This document shows positions 7,093-8,385 of a stretch of 8,385 nt of DNA, piece after piece (the stretch's first letter is position 1; each line of letters starts with the position of its first letter). Source of the stretch: Pseudomonadota bacterium (GTDB lineage Bacteria > Pseudomonadota > Gammaproteobacteria > Steroidobacterales > Steroidobacteraceae); contig JAKAZP010000096.1 in assembly GCA_021815905.1 (NCBI GenBank), forward strand, positions 1-8,385, read 5' to 3'. The notes under the pieces are model-generated. The model saw only the letters and a program-made list of their open reading frames with translations, was not told the origin of the DNA and made no database searches. Both the position numbers and the translations under genes were made by a program.

Positions 7093-7860
7093 ATGGACAC
7101 GATGCGCCGCTCCCTGGTCGCCGGAAACTGGAAGATGCACGGCTCGCGCGCCGATAACGCGCGCCTCATCGAGGATCTCCTTTCCCAATATCCCGCGACG
7201 CCCGCCGCGGACTGCATCGTCTGCCCGCCGTACGTCTACCTGCAGGAAGTCGGACGGATGCTGCGGGACGCCCCGATCGCCCTCGGCGCACAGGACGTGT
7301 GCGAGGAGGCGCAGGGCGCCTTCACCGGCGAAGTCTCGGCCGCGATGCTCCGGGACGTCGGCTGCGAGTACGCGATCGTCGGGCATTCCGAGCGGCGGCT
7401 GTACTACCGCGAGAGCGATCAGCTCGTGGCGCGCAAGTTCTCGGCCGCCTGCGCCCGTGGGCTCATTCCGATTCTCTGTGTCGGCGAGCAGCTCGCCGAG
7501 CGCGAGGCCGGCCGGACCCGGGAAGTCGTGACGCGGCAGCTCGAGGCCGTTCTCGAGCTTTGCGGCACCGAGCCCCTGACCCGGGCGCTCATCGCCTATG
7601 AGCCGGTCTGGGCCATCGGTACCGGCCGCAATGCGACCCCGGAGCAGGCAGAGGAGGTCCATGCGCTCATCCGTGCGCGCATTGCCGCGCGGGATGCTAA
7701 AATCGCTTCGATCACCCGCATCCTCTACGGCGGCAGCGTCAAGGCAGGCAATGCAGCCGAGCTCTTTGCCATGCCGGACGTCGATGGCGGCCTGATCGGC
7801 GGCGCCTCCCTGAAGGCGGAAGAGTTTCTCGCGATCCTGGCGGCGGCCGGATCGACATAA
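7093..7860 (+). CDS. tpiA: Triosephosphate isomerase TpiA
   Basis: TpiA interconverts dihydroxyacetone phosphate and glyceraldehyde-3-phosphate in glycolysis and gluconeogenesis. The 255-aa product has the full TIM-barrel set: Asn12 and Lys14 in GNWKM, the electrophile His98 in GHSERR, catalytic base Glu170 in AYEPVWAIGTG (the mobile lid follows it), and the phosphate-binding YGGSV at 212-216 and GGASL at 236-240. Two starts are possible. ATG 7093 (used here) has only a weak upstream purine match. ATG 7102 has AAGATGG 5 bases upstream and gives MRRSLVAGNWK, closer in length to E. coli. The frame is open far upstream, but that is glmM read out of frame. It lies between glmM and secG, a position I recall from Pseudomonas-type gammaproteobacteria but not E. 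coli. Confidence 0.98.
   Translation: MDTMRRSLVAGNWKMHGSRADNARLIEDLLSQYPATPAADCIVCPPYVYLQEVGRMLRDAPIALGAQDVCEEAQGAFTGEVSAAMLRDVGCEYAIVGHSERRLYYRESDQLVARKFSAACARGLIPILCVGEQLAEREAGRTREVVTRQLEAVLELCGTEPLTRALIAYEPVWAIGTGRNATPEQAEEVHALIRARIAARDAKIASITRILYGGSVKAGNAAELFAMPDVDGGLIGGASLKAEEFLAILAAAGST
7695..7703 (+). promoter_or_regulatory. Candidate extended -10 inside tpiA, ahead of secG
   Basis: TGCTAAAAT is an extended -10 (TG, one base, then TAAAAT, 5 of 6 to TATAAT) standing out in very GC-rich coding sequence about 170 bp before secG. The bases 17 bp upstream do not resemble TTGACA, but extended -10 promoters can do without. It could give extra transcription of secG, the tRNA and downstream genes. 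It also encodes Asp-Ala-Lys-Ile codons of TpiA, so chance is possible. Confidence 0.25.
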
Positions 7861-7874
7861 GACGGTTCCAGATC

Positions 7875-8252
7875 ATGTTGCATTGGTTCCTGATATTGGT
7901 ACAGCTCATCTCGGCGGTGTTCATCGTCGTCCTCGTGCTGCTTCAGCGCGGCAAGGGCGCCGAGGCGGGCGCAGGCTTCGGCGCCGGCGCATCGGGCACC
8001 GTGTTCGGTGCCCGCGGCGCGAGCACCGCGCTTTCGCGCGCCACCGCGATCCTCGCGGCCATATTCATGCTCAACAGCGTGGTCCTCACCTACATGAGCA
8101 CGCGCGCGCACGCGCAGCGCTCGACGATTCTCGACCTCGCGGGCCAGAGCAAGGCGCCGGCGGCCGGTGCGGCCACCCGGCCCAACTCCGCTCCGGCCCC
8201 CGTGCCCCAGAATGCTCCGGCGAGCCCGGCTCCGGCACAGCCTCACAAGTGA
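7875..8252 (+). CDS. secG: Protein-export membrane protein SecG
   Basis: SecG is the small accessory subunit of the SecYEG translocon and assists SecA-driven export across the inner membrane. The 125-aa product has the family layout: a first membrane helix at about 4-23, the conserved cytoplasmic loop QRGKGAEAGAGFGAGASGTV from 24 to 43, and a second helix at about 55-75. A low-complexity Ala/Pro-rich tail fills 88-125. The tail is longer than in E. coli (110 aa in total) but of the same kind. The ATG at 7875 is 14 bases after the tpiA stop. Only a weak GACGG (7861-7865) precedes it, so coupling to tpiA may help. A GGCGG-CTCG-CCGCC hairpin (8253-8266) directly follows the stop, then the tRNA. 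Confidence 0.97.
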   Translation: MLHWFLILVQLISAVFIVVLVLLQRGKGAEAGAGFGAGASGTVFGARGASTALSRATAILAAIFMLNSVVLTYMSTRAHAQRSTILDLAGQSKAPAAGAATRPNSAPAPVPQNAPASPAPAQPHK

Positions 8253-8266
8253 GGCGGCTCGCCGCC
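8253..8266 (+). other. Short hairpin between secG and tRNA-Leu
   Basis: GGCGG and CCGCC pair perfectly around a CTCG loop immediately after the secG stop. No T-run follows, and the tRNA starts 15 bases later with no promoter seen in between. The hairpin is therefore more likely a 3' end stabiliser of secG mRNA or a processing landmark than a terminator. This reading is inferred. Confidence 0.3.
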
Positions 8267-8281
8267 GCGGACATTGACGTT

Positions 8282-8366
8282 GCCGACGTGGTGGAATTGG
8301 TAGACACACTAGCTTGAGGGGCTAGCGCCGCAAGGTGTGGGAGTTCGAATCTCCCCGTCGGCTCCA
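8282..8366 (+). tRNA. leuU: tRNA-Leu(GAG), reads CUC/CUU
   Basis: A complete class II tRNA. The acceptor stem pairs 8282-8288 with 8356-8362 without mismatch, and the D arm is 8291-8307 with GG at 8299-8300. The anticodon stem is CTAGC/GCTAG (8309-8313, 8321-8325) with loop TTGAGGG and anticodon GAG at 8316-8318. The long variable arm CGCC-GCAA-GGTG (8326-8337) is typical of Leu/Ser. The T arm is 8339-8355 with loop TTCGAAT, and CCA is encoded at 8364-8366. The location after secG matches E. coli leuU. The odd point is the discriminator base 73, T at 8363, where bacterial tRNA-Leu normally has A. The tRNA is probably processed from a secG transcript, since the 29-bp gap shows no promoter. Confidence 0.96.
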
Positions 8367-8385
8367 AAACGTCTCGAGCGCTGCT

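Noticed and set aside
8274..8279. TTGACG before the tRNA as a -35 of a tRNA promoter
   Set aside because: Its matching -10 would fall inside the tRNA gene, so it cannot drive the mature 5' end; read-through from secG is simpler.
8086..8367. A 93-codon minus-strand frame antisense to secG's tail and the tRNA
   Set aside because: Frames reading antisense through tRNA genes are a common annotation artefact; no independent support.
1..8385. Mobile elements, CRISPR arrays, defence or toxin-antitoxin systems, or a new multi-gene system
   Set aside because: Every gene is an identified conserved housekeeping gene in a known order, and I saw no long direct repeats, transposase-like genes or unexplained full-size coding regions.

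Overview
This window is a chromosomal housekeeping segment from a GC-rich gammaproteobacterium. The gene order is carB(partial)-greA-[yhbY, reverse]-rlmE-ftsH-folP-glmM-tpiA-secG-tRNA-Leu(GAG). As I recall, Pseudomonas and relatives have carB upstream of greA and tpiA between glmM and secG, whereas Escherichia coli keeps carAB and tpiA elsewhere. High GC, TTG and GTG starts and strong GC bias at third codon positions, which produces long antisense reading frames, point to a high-GC lineage. Some FtsH wording (Walker A with Ser, EQAKKHAP) seems closer to Xanthomonadales-like or Steroidobacter-like bacteria than to enterics. That is an impression from memory, not a placement.

Layout: 1-1755 holds the 3' part of carB (arginine and pyrimidine synthesis) overlapping greA (transcript cleavage factor) by ATGA. 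At 1755-1777 a GC-rich imperfect palindrome lies between the convergent stops of greA and yhbY. yhbY (50S assembly factor, minus strand) and rlmE (23S rRNA 2'-O-methyltransferase, plus strand) diverge from only 26 bp with no Shine-Dalgarno for either. rlmE is followed by a 62-bp leader with a possible coupled upstream ORF, then ftsH (membrane AAA+ protease). A 145-bp gene-free, hairpin-rich spacer precedes folP (dihydropteroate synthase). folP, glmM (phosphoglucosamine mutase), tpiA (triosephosphate isomerase) and secG (translocon subunit) follow with gaps of 25, 11 and 14 bp, so they are probably one transcript. A tRNA-Leu(GAG) begins 29 bp after secG. In E. coli the next genes are metY-rimP-nusA-infB, so the missing right flank probably continues that way.

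Together the genes link transcription elongation, ribosome maturation, membrane protein quality control, folate and cell-wall precursor supply, glycolysis and protein export. All full-length proteins appear intact with catalytic residues present. I see no mobile element, CRISPR array, phage gene, toxin-antitoxin pair or defence system, and no sign of a novel multi-gene system. The items that repay a second look are regulatory or RNA-level: the ftsH leader ORF, the folP leader structure, the yhbY/rlmE divergent start region, and an unusual U73 discriminator base in the tRNA-Leu.
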